Program-made: the position numbers and the translations under genes
The notes under the pieces: generated by a model
The model's database searches: none
What the model was told of the DNA's origin: nothing
The model's input: the letters and a program-made list of their open reading frames with translations, nothing else
Origin: Spirodela intermedia
Taxonomy: Eukaryota; Streptophyta; Magnoliopsida; Alismatales; Araceae
DNA length: 64,000 nt
Direction: 5' to 3'
Assembly (NCBI GenBank): GCA_902729315.2
Contig: LR746267.1
Coordinates: forward strand, 7,752,424 to 7,816,423
In this document: piece after piece, positions 43,061-56,930 of the stretch
How positions within the stretch are numbered: the first letter of the stretch is position 1
Layout of the letters: every line of letters begins with the position of its first letter

Positions 43061-46000
43061 ATGGCGCGCGGAGAGGGGCGGAGGGAGGGAGGAAAGATGG
43101 TGCCGTGGGAGGAAGAGGAGGACGACGTCTCGTCTAACTCCCAAATGACGGAAGACGAGGAGGATGGCGATGATGACGAGAATTTCAGTGGGGAAGATGA
43201 AGCAGCGGTGGAGGAGGAGGAAGAAGAAGAAGAAGAGAAAGAAGAAGGCAGTGATGGGGTCTCGAACATCGAGCATGATGAGGACCGAAAATCTCAGAAT
43301 GTCGCCGCGCTTGTCAGGTAAATTCATATACCGCTCATCCTTTGCGAAATTTCCATGGTATCTGTCTCGGATTCAGCCAAATTTCCGAATTTGCATTGTT
43401 TTTTGCGTTGCCTTTTTCGTCCGCTGCGACAGCGCACGTTTGTTCCCCCCTCCTCCTTTTTCGCTTTCATGGGCTTGATTTGTTTGTAAAAAGCTGAAAA
43501 ATCTGGAAAATGCATAGGGAAAGGTTCAAGAATGAAGAACACGCGCTGAAGCGTTGGTAACCTGATGTGCTATGTTGATGTCGTCAAGCCGTAATGGATT
43601 CCCAATTGGTTGTTGTTATTCATCAACTTATGGTTTTTCCTTACGAACTGATGAGCTAAAAATGTACTGGAAACCTGAACCTTTAACCAATGGTCAGTTG
43701 GGTTTACCTCATACAAAGAGTATGATATTTTCTGTGAAGCTATTTTTATCTAGATTCAATAAGAGAGCCACAGCAGTTGGCCTCAATGACCTGCAGTGAC
43801 GTGACTGTAACGCAGGAGCTGTGTCATTAATGAATGCATCGATGGAATTCAAAACCTAGGGAATATCCTATAATTTTGATTCAAGAAGTGATGCATATCC
43901 TTGGGAAAGTATTGATGTGAAGACATTGATTTGAATACATTTGCGGTTCCATTAAAAAGTGGTAGGAAACTCCTTTGTGGTGCATATATTCTCTTTTCCA
44001 CAGAAATGCATGAATTTTCTTTTCGGGCAAAGCAGAAAATCCATAAAGGACCGTTGATGTATATGAAGCACTGATATATCAATTTTCTGAGTTAACATTT
44101 TAACCGTTTCTTTTGCTCTAACAAGGACAATGGAACCCAATTCTTAATCAGGTAATTTTTTTTTCATTGTTGTTACACTGCGAAATTTCATCATTAACTT
44201 CTTTGTATTTGTTTTAGGATTTCTTTATGCTTCTCACATTGTCCATACATTAATGTTAAAATCAAGGAGTTGTTGATCGTTGCTACCATAGAAGGTCTTG
44301 ATTGTCACATATGGTACTTTAGAACTACATGGCAAACAAGAACACTAATAGAATTAAATGTATTGATAGTTAGTAGATTGTTCTGCCACTGAGCCGAATT
44401 CTAAAATAAATTCATTTCTTCATCTATCACAAGCAGCATGGTTTCTATTGTCTTTCTTGCTTCTAATTTTTACACTCTTACATGTCATTTTTGACTATCC
44501 CTGCATTACAGATGTTTGAAAATGATTCGTCCTGCATTACATGACAAAAAAGTTATCTTGTATTTTGTTGTCTCTCTTCAATATTTTGTGCTTTTTCAGG
44601 GGGAACCTTAAGTGATGAAGATTCATATCTTGGTCATCTTGTGATCCATTTCTGTTACAAGGTGGTCATCATTCTGCATTGGCTAAAGCTTTATTTCAGC
44701 TGACTTTATATTTTGTTGTGAAACAGAGGCAACCTCACAGTAAAAAGGCAGGCGTTAATTCCCCGGTTTCTTTCCGTGTCTGATGGAGCAGAGGTAGCCA
44801 GGAAGCCATTCAAACCTCCATGTCTGAATGGGTACAATGACCATAATGAAGAACTTGTTCGTAGGCTTTGTGCTCGGAAGAGATTTGTCCCATGGGGTTC
44901 TTCACGACCAGTACTGGTTGCAATAAATAATTTTTTAAACATCCACAGTACTATTGAAAACGATCCCATTGAACCTAGTCCACCACTGCCACCTGGAATT
45001 AAGCCTTTGATTTTGTGGCAACCTGAGGTATCAAGAGAGCCAAATGAGCATATGTCTTCAATTGTGGTAGATCCATTGCTTGTTCTTTACCTACGGCCGC
45101 ATCAAAGGTATTGCGGCTTTGCTATCATCTTGTTTCTGTCAGTCTATTAAGAACTCACATTAAAGTCCTTCCTGGATATCTTTCTTGGCAGATATTTTGA
45201 AATGAGGAATGATATAGTTGCCATAAGCTCATCTTTTTTTAGCATCGTTCCTCTATAAAGTCTTTTCCAACTATTTTTCTCACCAAATTTTTTTGATGGC
45301 GTGGTATTTTGTCTGCCGTTTTTTCTATGACGATTATTGTGATGAGATCTCTTTGAGCAATTTCCGAAGTTGCTCCTTCTTGCTAGTGGTGGTATTGTTC
45401 TTTCAACAAGTCGACTCTTCTTTCAAAAATTTCTTCTATTGTATTATGAACTCCAAATTTTCAAGTTATCTCATTATTTTCCAGATTGTGACATAAGTTT
45501 CTCTCATTTCGTGGGCAACTTGAATATTTTTGATTTGTGGACTACATTTTAGTGCACTTGTTCTAAGAAATATGGAAGGAATCGTTGTTTTATCTTTGTT
45601 TGCAAGGGTTTGGGGTTTGAACAGGACATGCTTTGTGTTGGGAGCCGAGAAACATAATTTTTTTCGGGATGCATGGGAATGTAAATGATATTTGACGTAA
45701 TGATTGTGCATCTGTGTGCTCTTAGTACCTATTTTTGGAGCCACTGTTGTTTCTTCACTAAAATGCTGATTTATGTGAGCATCAAAGAAAGCTAGGGATT
45801 AGGCACGCCCATTGAAATAGCTGTGATGTTTTGTTACCCATTTTTTATTGATACAAACTTTTGTTTTCTTCCTAGAAGATTCTGTATTCCGATCTTGTTC
45901 TTTGTATTCTGTGCATAAGATAGCTCCTGAATGTTCTCTGCAGAGAAGGTGTTCAGTTTATGTTTGAATGCGTTTCTGGGATGTCGAATGAGGATGGTAT

Positions 46001-49000
46001 TTCTGGATGCATTCTAGCAGATGATATGGGGTAAAGAAACTCATCGTATATGGCCTTGCCATTTTCACAGAATTGGCTTTTGCCATTATTTCACATTTTC
46101 CTTCTCTAACTTATCGTTTATGAATTCAATCTCCTTTTTTAGTCTAGGGAAGACGCTGCAATCAATCGCATTGCTCTACACACTTCTGTGCCAAGGATTT
46201 GACGGGAAGCCAATGGTTAAGAGAGCCCTTATCGTTACACCTACAAGCCTTGTTAGTAATTGGGAATCTGAAATTAATAAGTGGGTTGGTGGAAGAATAC
46301 ATGTACTTTCGCTTTGTGAAAGCACCAGGGCAGATGCTGCATCTGGCATCGATAACTTTCTGAGACCTGGCAGTCCTTTTCAGGTAATAGAGTAGAACCT
46401 CTTTTGAGATTTGTGTTTTAGTTGACATTGTTGAAAGCTGTCTATTCCTTTTTGTACTGTAGTGCCAATTACTGACCGAATTAACGTGGCAAACCCTTGC
46501 TAGGTGCTTATTATTTCCTACGAGACATTCCGTATGCATTCATCAAAATTTGTTAAAAGTGGGTGCTGTGATCTTCTCATATGTGATGAGGCTCATAGAT
46601 TGAAAAATGACCAGACATTAACCAACCGAGTAAGTCAAAAGTCTGTTTCACTTATGATTATTTTTATAAGCTTTAGAATATTCTTTGTCGATCATGGCAT
46701 ATTCTTTTTTGGATATTTGTCTCTTTGTGGAATTCTCTATGTGGAAACGTTTTACAAGCAGTCATGCCTCCTCTGAATTTTCAATATAGCCCTCAATAAT
46801 TTTCCATATATGAGAAAAAAACCTGGAGGTTTTCTATGTATCTAAATAATATTTGAAGATAGTTGATTGTGCTATCACCCATTACTTTCATAGATGTTTG
46901 TTGAATCAATGGCACGTGATGTGTTTTTCATAAAATGTGATTTTTCACCTAACTCTTTACGTTGTTTGATGGAAGGAAACCACACACTTTTATCAAATTC
47001 CTCTTATGCTATGCACTGAAATTTCTGACCAGTGCAAAGTGTACTTCTGAAGCTAAGAACCATTACTGTCGTAGTTTCATGCGTATAATTATGCTTCTCT
47101 AGCTATAGTTACTAATGATTCCACTCTTTTTTTTGTTAAATATTTTGATAATTTGAGTTGTCCGAATTATTATTTGTCAACAGGCTTTAGATGCTCTTCC
47201 TTGTCATCGCCGGGTCTTATTATCTGGAACCCCCATGCAAGTAAAGAGAAACCTCGGATAGTCCTGTTACAAATTCTTATTTATATCATTTCTCTCTACA
47301 TATTCATTTGAAAATTCGGTATTTTGCAGAATGATCTCGAGGAATTCTTTGCCATGGTTAACTTTACTAATCCAGGAATTTTGGGGGATTCTACACATTT
47401 CCGCCGTTACTATGAAGTGAGTCAAATTATTTTTGACCAATGAGCACTGCAGAGCTTATAGAAATCTTGTTCATGTATCTCTCTTTGATTATGAATTCAG
47501 TTTATTACCTTTCCTCTGGAAAAAATAGACAAATAATGTGGAAAGGAAACCCATTAAGAAAATTCCTGTTTCATCCATACTTCGCTTATGTTGTGGAAAA
47601 ACCTCTTAAACATTTTTTTTCCTCGTGTAATCTTTCAAATTAAGGCACCAATCATGTGTGGAAGAGAGCCCACTGCAACAGACGAAGAGAAAAGTTTGGG
47701 CATTGAGAGGTCTGCAGAATTAAGTGCGAAAGTTAATCAGGTAACTGCCAGTTTGTTGCTTTTTTTTTGTTGATACGGGCGCAGTTTTTTCTTCACTTCA
47801 GTCACAGAGATTATCATACAAGACTGGACTATGGAAGTGCTCCTTTCTACTCTAATATTTGTCGGTTTCTACTCACAAGGGTCGTTATGCTCATCAAAAT
47901 TTGCTACCTGTAGGAAATTTTCTACAACACAGATATTCAGTTTCTTTATTACACAAACACTCAATAATAACTTGTCAACCTTGTGCTTTTTCCGAATTTA
48001 TTTTAGCATATTAATGGAGACGCTAGTTTTTGTTTTTTTCCTCCTGATTTTTCCTTTTCTGGTAGATAATCAATATTACAGAAAATGTGGATAAAATTTC
48101 TATTTACTCTCACCATCTAAAGAACATTTCTGTTTAATTGATTTGTGGGAAACTCTTGCATTTTCAGTTTATATTGAGGAGGACAAATTCGTTATTATCA
48201 AACCATTTACCACCAAAGGTACGGTTGTCAAATTTTTTTTGTTCTATAATCTTGTGTACTGTGATGGACGGTTGCTTGTAATATGCCTTTATTTCATTGT
48301 TTATTTTTCAAGTGATGTTTTTAGTGTATAAAATCCACTAAATTAACCATGTTCTTCTCTTTTCTAAAAGTTCGAAAAGCTCGAGCTAATCTCCTTTGTT
48401 GATGAATCTTGCTTGATATTGGTGATCAATCAAATGATTTAGAAAGTAGTTTGGACCTTTCTTCACAGCTCAGTCATTTTATTGTTGCTATCCTCTCTAG
48501 CCTGATACGCCTTACTGTACTGTAAAACTCTTGATAAGGCCCAACTGCACGTTAACTTTGCGATACAATTAGACATAATGAAGATGCTAATGATTATTGT
48601 GGAGTTACTGATAGTTATGCGCTAGCAATGAGTATTTACTTGCCTAAAAGTATTTTGTGACTATGAACAAGAGCCATTTTGAAGTATGGCCATCTTAAAA
48701 AATTTCATAAACTAGTAGAATTAAAATGCCCTACTAGTGGGGTTATTTCTTCAATTTCACAGTTTTTATGGCATTAAAAAACCTCACTAGCATTGTCGTT
48801 AAAATCCCGTCAGCAAGTAGTAGACTATAGGGACAAATTTTCCGTTTTCATTGAGTGAATTCCAACCATCTCTTTCTCTCCCGCCCGCCCAATATATGTA
48901 TGTGCGTATGTATCATCCTCTCTTAAGCTATTCACGCTCTTCTTTCATCAATATTTTATGGAACATAGTCTAGTGAGGTTGGGAAAAGCTCTAAAGAGAG

Positions 49001-52000
49001 ATACAGTCGATCTATAATTTTTTTGGCAAGAGATATGCTAAGCATCATCAGCTTTTGTAAGGTCTATTTTGATGATCCAAACCACATGGGGATGGGCGAG
49101 TAACACGTGAAGTGGAGGATTCAAAATTGTGTGGATCTTCGTGAAAGGCTGAGAGTATGCCGGGGATAATGATATTTTTTAGGTTAACATTTATTTTTCC
49201 ATTTTTGGATGTGGCAATCAATGCATCTTAAAGTATTAAATTACACGTCGTTAAAACGAATGCTATGTCCAAATATTTATCTAAAGCTTCCCTTGATCTT
49301 ATATTGCATGTTTCATGCCCCATTATTGAATCATATATTTAATTATTCCGATACTTTTATTAAAACTATAAGGATCTAGGTTGCTCATATCTGTATTAGC
49401 CTGTTTGTTCTTACATGGTTCTCTTTTATACTTTTTTAGAAGAAAATCCGAGTGTTTATTAGTTCGTACGAGTGTTATTTCGTACTTTTGTGCTAACAAG
49501 GTAGCTCTATGAATTTTGGTCTCATTTCCTTCCTTTTTGTTCAACAGATTGTGGAGGTCGTCTGTTGCAAATTAACTCATTTGCAGCTAGAGCTGTACAA
49601 CCATTTTCTTCAGTCTAAAAATGTAGGTTGTTATACTCATACTTATCATTGTTCTACAATATATTTCTAATGAAAGTTCATGCAACGAGTCAGTTATCAC
49701 CATGAGATGCTTTTTTAGTGGTTTCTTATCAGTTATCTCTTCATTGAATATGTGATATAGGTTAAAAAAGCAATAACTACAGAAATGAAGCGGTCTAAAA
49801 TTTTGGCATATATCACTGCTCTGAAGAAACTATGCAATCATCCGAAGGTAAGTCATATTAACTTTTTTTTTCCGACATTTCTATTTATGCTTGACTCTTG
49901 GTTCGTCACTGCTATCGCAGCGTAATCTCCAAGACGTTCACTTCTATTATGTCCATATCCAACTCACACGTTGATGCTTAAATACAACTTTTTTGATGTG
50001 AGGCCTTTTAATGAGTAGATGACAATCTTTTTGAAGAAAAAGGAAAAAATGATTTTCGCTATTCGTTTTTCGCTATTCCTATCTAAGGATAATTTTTCAT
50101 GTTTTAATGATGTATGGCGCTGTTTTCTTGAGATGTTAATGTCAGATAAAATGCTTAATGGTAGATCCTGGAAAAGCTTTGGATGTTTAGATGATATACT
50201 TTCCTAAAAATCCTGAAGATTGCTTGAAATTTTTGTGCAAAATGTGGAACTTTAGAAAGAAAGTCAAACACACGCGTACAACTCATTATACACTATCAGA
50301 CATCTTTGCATGTTCTTTGACTGTGAAGCTATGGGCGTGTCTTCAATGATGATACTATGTAGACACCATATGTTTGTTTGTGCATCAAAATGTCACGACT
50401 GAATGTAAAATCAATTTCATTATGTTGTATCATTTATACCTTTTAAAACATCGCAAAATATGTGTAATTTTCTTACTTCTTTGTTAGAATTTATATCTAG
50501 TGTCGTCAGACTGTAACCTCTACAATTTATGCATAAATTTTAATATATTTGAACAATTAAAATTTATTTAGATATACTTCTAGTGCTTATGATTATCCCT
50601 CCAGTTGGTGAAAATCAATCCAACTGATTGAATGCCATAAATAAACTAAAACAAATAGCATAACTGTCATGTGGAAGGCAACTACAGGAAGTCAAAGGTA
50701 CCCTTAGTTGTCGGCTGGTGCTTGAGTATAATACTGCCTATTAAAAATAGTGCATTGCTGATGAATGACGGCAAAATTGATGGGTAATTTAACTACAAGA
50801 TTTAATGATTTTATGAAAGAAATGTTTGTGTGTGTCATCCAACCATCAGCTCAGTGTCAAATGCCAGTTGATTATTCCAGATTTTCCTTCTGTGTTTGTG
50901 ACTAGAAAGCATCCTTTTCTCTGCCTGTTTCTTCGGTAAAGCTGTTCGAAATGTGTTGCAGCTAATTTATGATACCTTAAGAAGTGGGAGTCCTGGTACT
51001 TCAGGGTTTGAGGACTGCCTTCGATTTTTCCCTCCTGAGTTATTCTCAGGGAGGTAAGTTGGCCGTGATATATTCTTTTTATTTACAAGTCGTGGCTGTA
51101 AACATGCTTCACGTCCATTTCTATCATTGTCGTACAGATCGAGCTCATGGACAGGGGGTTACGGAATCTGGGTGGAATTGTCTGGGAAAATGCAGGTCTT
51201 AGCTCGGTTACTGGCCAATCTACGCCAGAAAACTGATGATCGCATTGTTCTTGTGTCCAACTATACCCAGGTATTTCAAGTCCCATATAAGCTGATATAA
51301 CTAATCAATGATGGTCCCTATTCTCATATTTTATGTTACGTAATTGCTTCCCATAATTAATTGAGTTCAAATAGTTGAAATGCCATATATGCTACACTAA
51401 TATGGTTTGCCTTTTCCCTGAGATTCTGTAGAAATTCGTGCAGAGACACTTGATGACTTTGGTCAAACTGGTCAATATAACTATCCAAAATTTCTCATGT
51501 TTGAAGCCCAATCGTTGAATGGGAGAAGGAACTCTGTGTGACTGTGGGTGTTGGTTTTAGCTGAAATATTTCATTTCATACTCTAGCTTTTAAAGTCTAA
51601 TGTGATCCCCCATTTGTCCTGTTGAATGATAAAGCAAGGTTGACTAGCTAATGCTTCACGGGGGCATTCATATGTGTTCCGATCTTGTGCTATTTACTAT
51701 TTTATAAGAGTCATGAAGTACATAGTAACATTCATCGTGTCCAATTTCATGGTCAGGATGTTAAAAGAGAATGGAAAAAGGACATGATATGTCTTAGCTT
51801 GGAGACAGTGACAGCGTATTGAATGAAAGGCATGCATAACATCTAAGAAAACTGAATCAAGTCATATGAATGCTTTAGTCACAGTAATACACATTGCAAT
51901 CTGTTACATCGACTGCTTTTTGCATACTGTCAGACATTGGACCTGTTTGCTCAGTTGTGCCGTGAAAGAAGATATCCATACCTGAGGCTTGATGGAACTA

Positions 52001-55000
52001 CATCCATTGGTAAACGGCAAAAGTTGGTCAATCATTTTAATGATCCATCTAGGGTTCGTATCCTCCCCCACCTACCCACCCACGGAATGTCCCATGTAGG
52101 CACAGTAACCTTTCGATTGAATGAGTTGTCTAGGTTCTTTTCTGCAGGATGAGTTTGTTTTTCTTCTGAGCAGCAAGGCTGGTGGTTGTGGGCTCAATTT
52201 GATTGGTGGAAATCGCTTGGTGTTATTTGATCCTGATTGGAACCCAGCAAATGATAAGCAGGTAATCACATTCAATGCTTCTGATCTATACAATTTTGAA
52301 ATAGGACCTTCGTTCATGCGATCTTTGACTTCAAACCGTCTGTATTGGCAATAAATAGGCTGCTGCAAGAGTTTGGAGGGACGGACAGAAGAAGAGAGTC
52401 TTTATCTACAGGTTCTTGAGTACTGGAACTATTGAGGAAAAGGTTTGAATCCGTTGAATGTGCACGCTGGTGATAGTAGTACAGCCTTCAATTTCTTTTT
52501 AAAAAATTCTGGTGAATTTCTCTAGGCAGTGTTTCATTTGTCTTTGCTGAACAGCTACGGTAAATCTTTGTCAGGTGTATCAGCGACAAATGTCAAAAGA
52601 AGGCCTGCAGAAGGTTATTCAGCAGGAGAGTAGATCCAATCAGGCAACATATATTTTCTCACTTCCCAGTTCTTCTTTTAATCAATGTAGGGTGATTCCT
52701 TGACGTCTGTGCTTTCATATTGTTTATTTTCAGGGGAGTTCCCTTTCAACAGAAGACCTGCGGGATCTCTTCACTTTGCATGTAAACGTCAGGTAATTCC
52801 TATCATAGCTACTGATCATTTGTGAATTTCTGAAAGTTCAAAATGTTTGCCTATTAGCACCATTTTGGCAGAGCTTGGCCCACGCCAATTTCGTGAATAA
52901 TCCATGTTGAAGTCTCTAGTCATAAGCAATCAGCTTCTGTACATTTAAAAATTTCATGGGGTGCCAAGTGAATATTCCATGGGGTCAACGTGCTCACAAA
53001 CTCGGTAAAAAATTGCAAAGTTGAAGTACTCACAACTCTCCGGAGGTTAAGCTGAGCGCAGTATTTCTGTACAGTTTTAGGGAAACCAAATCTCATGTCT
53101 AGTCTGTCGTCAGGATAGCGCAAAACTTCAATCACAAAAAGCTGGTAGATAGAACGGAAAAGAAAAAAAAATTGGAAATGGTAGGGAGGTCCTCATGTCG
53201 AGATGAGTGGCCAGAAAAAGGTCTCTTCGGAAGCCGGTTAGGCTGTCTCTTACCAATTGATTGAAGGAATTCCATTCAAAACAACATCCAAAGTTAGTAA
53301 AATCGAACAGCTTCCTAGTGTCCAAGTCTCCGCATTTTATTCATCTTTGTTTAATTAAAAACGGTTGAGATGTTCTCTTGAAGATGCCCATGTGCTTAAG
53401 ATTTTTCATTTTATCCTAATTTCATCCATGTTTAAATAAATAAATAATTACGATTTAGATGTTCTTTGAAGATGCCCATGCACCTAGAGCTTTCATTTTA
53501 TCCTAATTTCATCCTTGTTTAATTAAAACAAAAAGAGTACGATTTAGATGTTCTCTTGAAGATGCTCATGCACTTAGAGCATTCATTTTATCCTAATTTC
53601 ATCCATATTTAATTAAAAAAATGTACGATTTAGATGTTCTCTTGAAGATGCTCATGCACTTAGAGCTTTCATTTTATCCTAATTTCATCCATGTTTTATT
53701 AAAAAAAAATTGTACGATTTAGATGTTCTCTTGAAGATGCCCATTATGCACTTGGAGCTTTCATTTTATCCTAATTTCATGCAATATTCATGCTGCTTTT
53801 GGAAGCAGACAGTTCAGTGAATCATATTAGACCGGCCATTTTATCTGCCAAAAACTATGGAACCATCTTCAGTCTTTTCCTTGACGTCCGTGATTATAAG
53901 CTTGAACGAGCGTCCATATTCTGCTTACCGATCCAAATGCCGCTCAGTATGCGTCAGAGAAGAGTCTATATCCATATTTCGCATGTCCAGCCACCAAAGT
54001 GGCCCGTTGACCCCATGCTTTTATTTTCCCAGAATAGCATTCTGTAATGATGTACATTCACCAAACTCATTCCTTTTATTATTTCAGGTCTGAAATCCAT
54101 GAGAACATGAACTGCACCCGATGTGAAACTAATTCAGCAGCAGAGAACCGCGCTGGAAACATGGAAGGTTTCAATGGAACTGAAAGAACCAGCCCTGTAG
54201 AGAATGACATTGGAAGATTTGCTGAAATCGCTGGCTGCTTACCTCGGCTGAGAGAATATGAGAGGCAGGTGGGTTCTAATCAGCAGGTTAATTCGTTGAA
54301 ATGGCCGTCCCAAGTCCAGAAACCTTATATGATTTGGATATTATTCCTGTCTTTATATTTTTATATGATCTAAGAACCATGATTTCATCTACAGCTTGGA
54401 ACTCCACTTGAAGAGGATCTGGCGAGCTGGGGTCATCATTCTTCTCCGGACTCTGTCCCTGATGCCATCCTCCAAGCTTCAGCTGGCAACGAGGTGCGCT
54501 TCCTTGGCTCATTTCAGATGATTCTCTTGAATCTCTCACCCCCCCCAACTTGACTTAAATCATCCAACTCTTCCACGACAACCTCTCCACCGGACAGTTA
54601 AATCTGTGGGATCATGTGGCCTTTTTCGGTCAACGATTTGACCTTGGGTCGATTTAGAAGCGTGCCCGTTTTCTTAATCGGTCAACTTATAAACTGCAAG
54701 AGGATAGAAAGTGGTGGCACATTGCCCATTTGACCTTTCCTCTGCTGGTGAGGTCAGAGATGATTTCTCAATCTTGTAGGTAATAAGAGACGTGATCTGG
54801 TTAGTTTTTTTCTATTTTTGGCCTCTCCTCTGCCTGATTAAACCAGTGATTTCCCAATATTTGACTTAAATAACAGATGAATTTGACGGGACAAGATGAC
54901 AGACAGGCTGACTTTTTCTCTCTCTCTCTCTCTTCCTATTATTGATCTCTCCTCTGCCTGATTAAACCGGCGGATTTTCCATCTTTTTATATGAAGAACA

Positions 55001-55366
55001 GATGATTTTGATGAAGCGAGATGACTGCTCAGCCTTCTTCATTATTTCTTTCTAATTTTGTCGCAGGTCACATTCGTCTTCACGAATCAAGTGGACGGCA
55101 AACTCATCCCCATCGAATCCGAAGGACGATCCGCCTCCAAGGGACCTCCCGGGCAGGGAGTCTCTCTGCCAATCGGGAATCGACCTGATGCTCACGTGGA
55201 GAAGTCAACCCGAAGCTCGAACAAGCTGCTGAGAGTACCCCGAAGAACGTGGAAGCCCCTTCATGATCCTAATAATAATACTAATAATGGTAATAATGAT
55301 AATAATAAGAGTAGGAATATTTGTGGGATTCTAGTGAATGCGTCAGATGATGAGGATTTTCTCTGA
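43061..55366 (+). CDS. RAD54: RAD54, SWI2/SNF2 DNA translocase for homologous recombination
   Basis: Twenty-one phase-consistent exons: 43061-43317, 44727-45107, 45944-46030, 46143-46383, 46504-46629, 47184-47240, 47330-47416, 47645-47740, 48168-48218, 49548-49622, 49761-49847, 50962-51053, 51138-51270, 51934-52053, 52148-52261, 52359-52442, 52575-52643, 52734-52792, 54088-54268, 54395-54493, 55067-55366; about 931 aa. After an acidic N-terminus come RKPFKPP and the ATPase: ILADDMGLGKT (Walker A, about residue 240), DEAH (about 350), [27 protein letters not shown] (a 51-nt exon), [37 protein letters not shown] and [14 protein letters not shown]. The C-terminus has [13 protein letters not shown] and [20 protein letters not shown], as in plant RAD54/CHR25. 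Role: remodels RAD51 filaments and D-loops in nuclear double-strand-break repair. The intron after 52643 appears to start with GC. Confidence 0.95.
53369..53781. repeat. Minisatellite, five copies of an 89-bp unit, in a RAD54 intron
   Basis: Copies start at about 53369, 53458, 53547, 53633 and 53722. Each holds GATGTTCTCTTGAAGATGC and CATTTTATCCTAATTTCATC. The array lies in the 1.3-kb intron between the exons ending 52792 and starting 54088. Confidence 0.93.
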
Positions 55367-55983
55367 TGCTTGTAAAGCTCTGGGAGCCCGTTAGTGAGGC
55401 GTTGACTACGGTAATTCTCCCACTTGGAGGATACCGAGGAGGAAATGGTGTTTCTGTTGACCGAACGTCGGTGCCCAAACAGGATGGTTACACGTGTGTG
55501 CTGCTGGATGCCATGCGGCGCACGTGAGTTTATATACTGCACGCGTGCCTGTACCTGCCGGACCCGATACTGTACTTCGCAGCCATAGATAGTGAGAGAT
55601 TGAGAGAGAGAGAAAGGTTGCTGGGGGAGTTTCTGGATTTCAATGGATTCGTACCCTCTATCATCATTGGCTAAACAGATGATCGAGATTCTCTCTGTGC
55701 CCAAGCCGAGATTCTAGAGAGAGAAAGGGCAAATATACGGGGCACTATTCAAGCCCCGCTGGTATACTTTCTGTGTGAAATCTGGCATTTATGAGGGGGC
55801 CCACACGGCAACGGGTCGGTTATCTTCTTCCTCCTGCAATGTCCTCATGTTTACGGCCGTATCTAAATTCAGACAGCATGATTGCCTAATGCGAACATCC
55901 CCTACAAGCTCTGAACAAGATGGGCTCCGGACAGGACCCCTCTGGAGATTGGCCCATTACCCCATAGCCCGCTCTGTAACGGC

Positions 55984-56025
<42 letters not shown>

Positions 56026-56812
56026 GGGAGGACAAGGGTGGGGTCTTGGAGAAGCAGCAGCACTGGGTTGCCACGTATGTGTACACTGGCCATCTATCCT
56101 TACACTGTACTTACTGTACGTTAGATTTTCACGGATGGTGAGAGGGGGGAGGCGGGGAAGAGAGAGAGAGAGGGTGAAGACAGATGGATGGTATGGATCT
56201 GTGGGGATCACGTGGTGTTCTCGAGCTGTCGGCGTCGCCAGCTCACGGCTTGCTAAGAACAAACGAGTCAAATGCCGGTCAAAGAGAGAAGAACCACGCC
56301 GATCCCATATACTGCACCAGCCTCCCTACTTAAATTATGCCTTCTCTGGGTCTCTTTCTCTCTCTATCGACATATGACAGACTGTACTAGCAGTGGCAAG
56401 TCCCACGAGGGCCAAGATACGAGTCAACGCGGCGTCATTGACCAGGAATCCTCCGGGACAAGACCATTAAATCCCTTCTTTGCTGAGAGGCCCTTCGAGT
56501 AGGAGTTGAAGATTCCTGCGCTGTCCAGGAAGCTCTCTCTCTCCCCTTATCTCCTCTTTCTCTCCCTTGAAGGACCCACTGAATTCGGGTTTCCATTGAT
56601 GGGGCTGGGTCAGATTAGAGAGAGATTCATTTAATGGGTGTTGATTACTGGAAACAGTTAAGGACTGGTGCAGGTGGGGGAGGGGAGAAGACGCTAAAGA
56701 TTTGTGGTTGCAGTAGACGACGATGACGGATCTGTAGATGCTGGCCCCTGCTTTCATGGCACCCATTACACCATAACACGAATACACGGCGCCGGCACCT
56801 ACCCTTTCACCA

Positions 56813-56820
56813 TATATAAA
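56813..56820 (+). promoter_or_regulatory. TATA-box of the DUF1645 gene
   Basis: TATATAAA lies 111 bases before the start codon and is followed by a long (GA)n leader. It is a classic plant core promoter element at a plausible spacing. Confidence 0.65.
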
Positions 56821-56834
56821 TACTCCCCTTCTCC

Positions 56835-56836
<2 letters not shown>

Positions 56837-56893
<57 letters not shown>
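56837..56893. repeat. (GA)n tract in the 5' leader of the DUF1645 gene
   Basis: About 28 uninterrupted GA units between the TATA-box and the ATG, so very likely transcribed as 5' UTR. GAGA-binding BBR/BPC factors are a known class of readers. Confidence 0.9.
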
Positions 56894-56895
<2 letters not shown>

Positions 56896-56930
56896 AGAGA
56901 GAGTGTAAGAGAGGGAAGGAGAGAGATAGT

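Larger units (their letters stand above)
55367..56930. other. Intergenic region RAD54 / DUF1645 gene
   Basis: It holds the RAD54 3' UTR, a GA repeat (about 55988-56020) and the promoter of the next gene. The ORFs across this span contain translated GA repeats and lack conserved features. Confidence 0.6.

Noticed and set aside
53369-53781. Regularly spaced repeats resembling a CRISPR array
   Set aside because: Whole 89-bp units are repeated without unique spacers, inside an intron of a plant gene; it is a minisatellite.
55775-56377. 200-codon plus-strand ORF
   Set aside because: It reads through a GA repeat (RERERERE) and shows no conserved motif.
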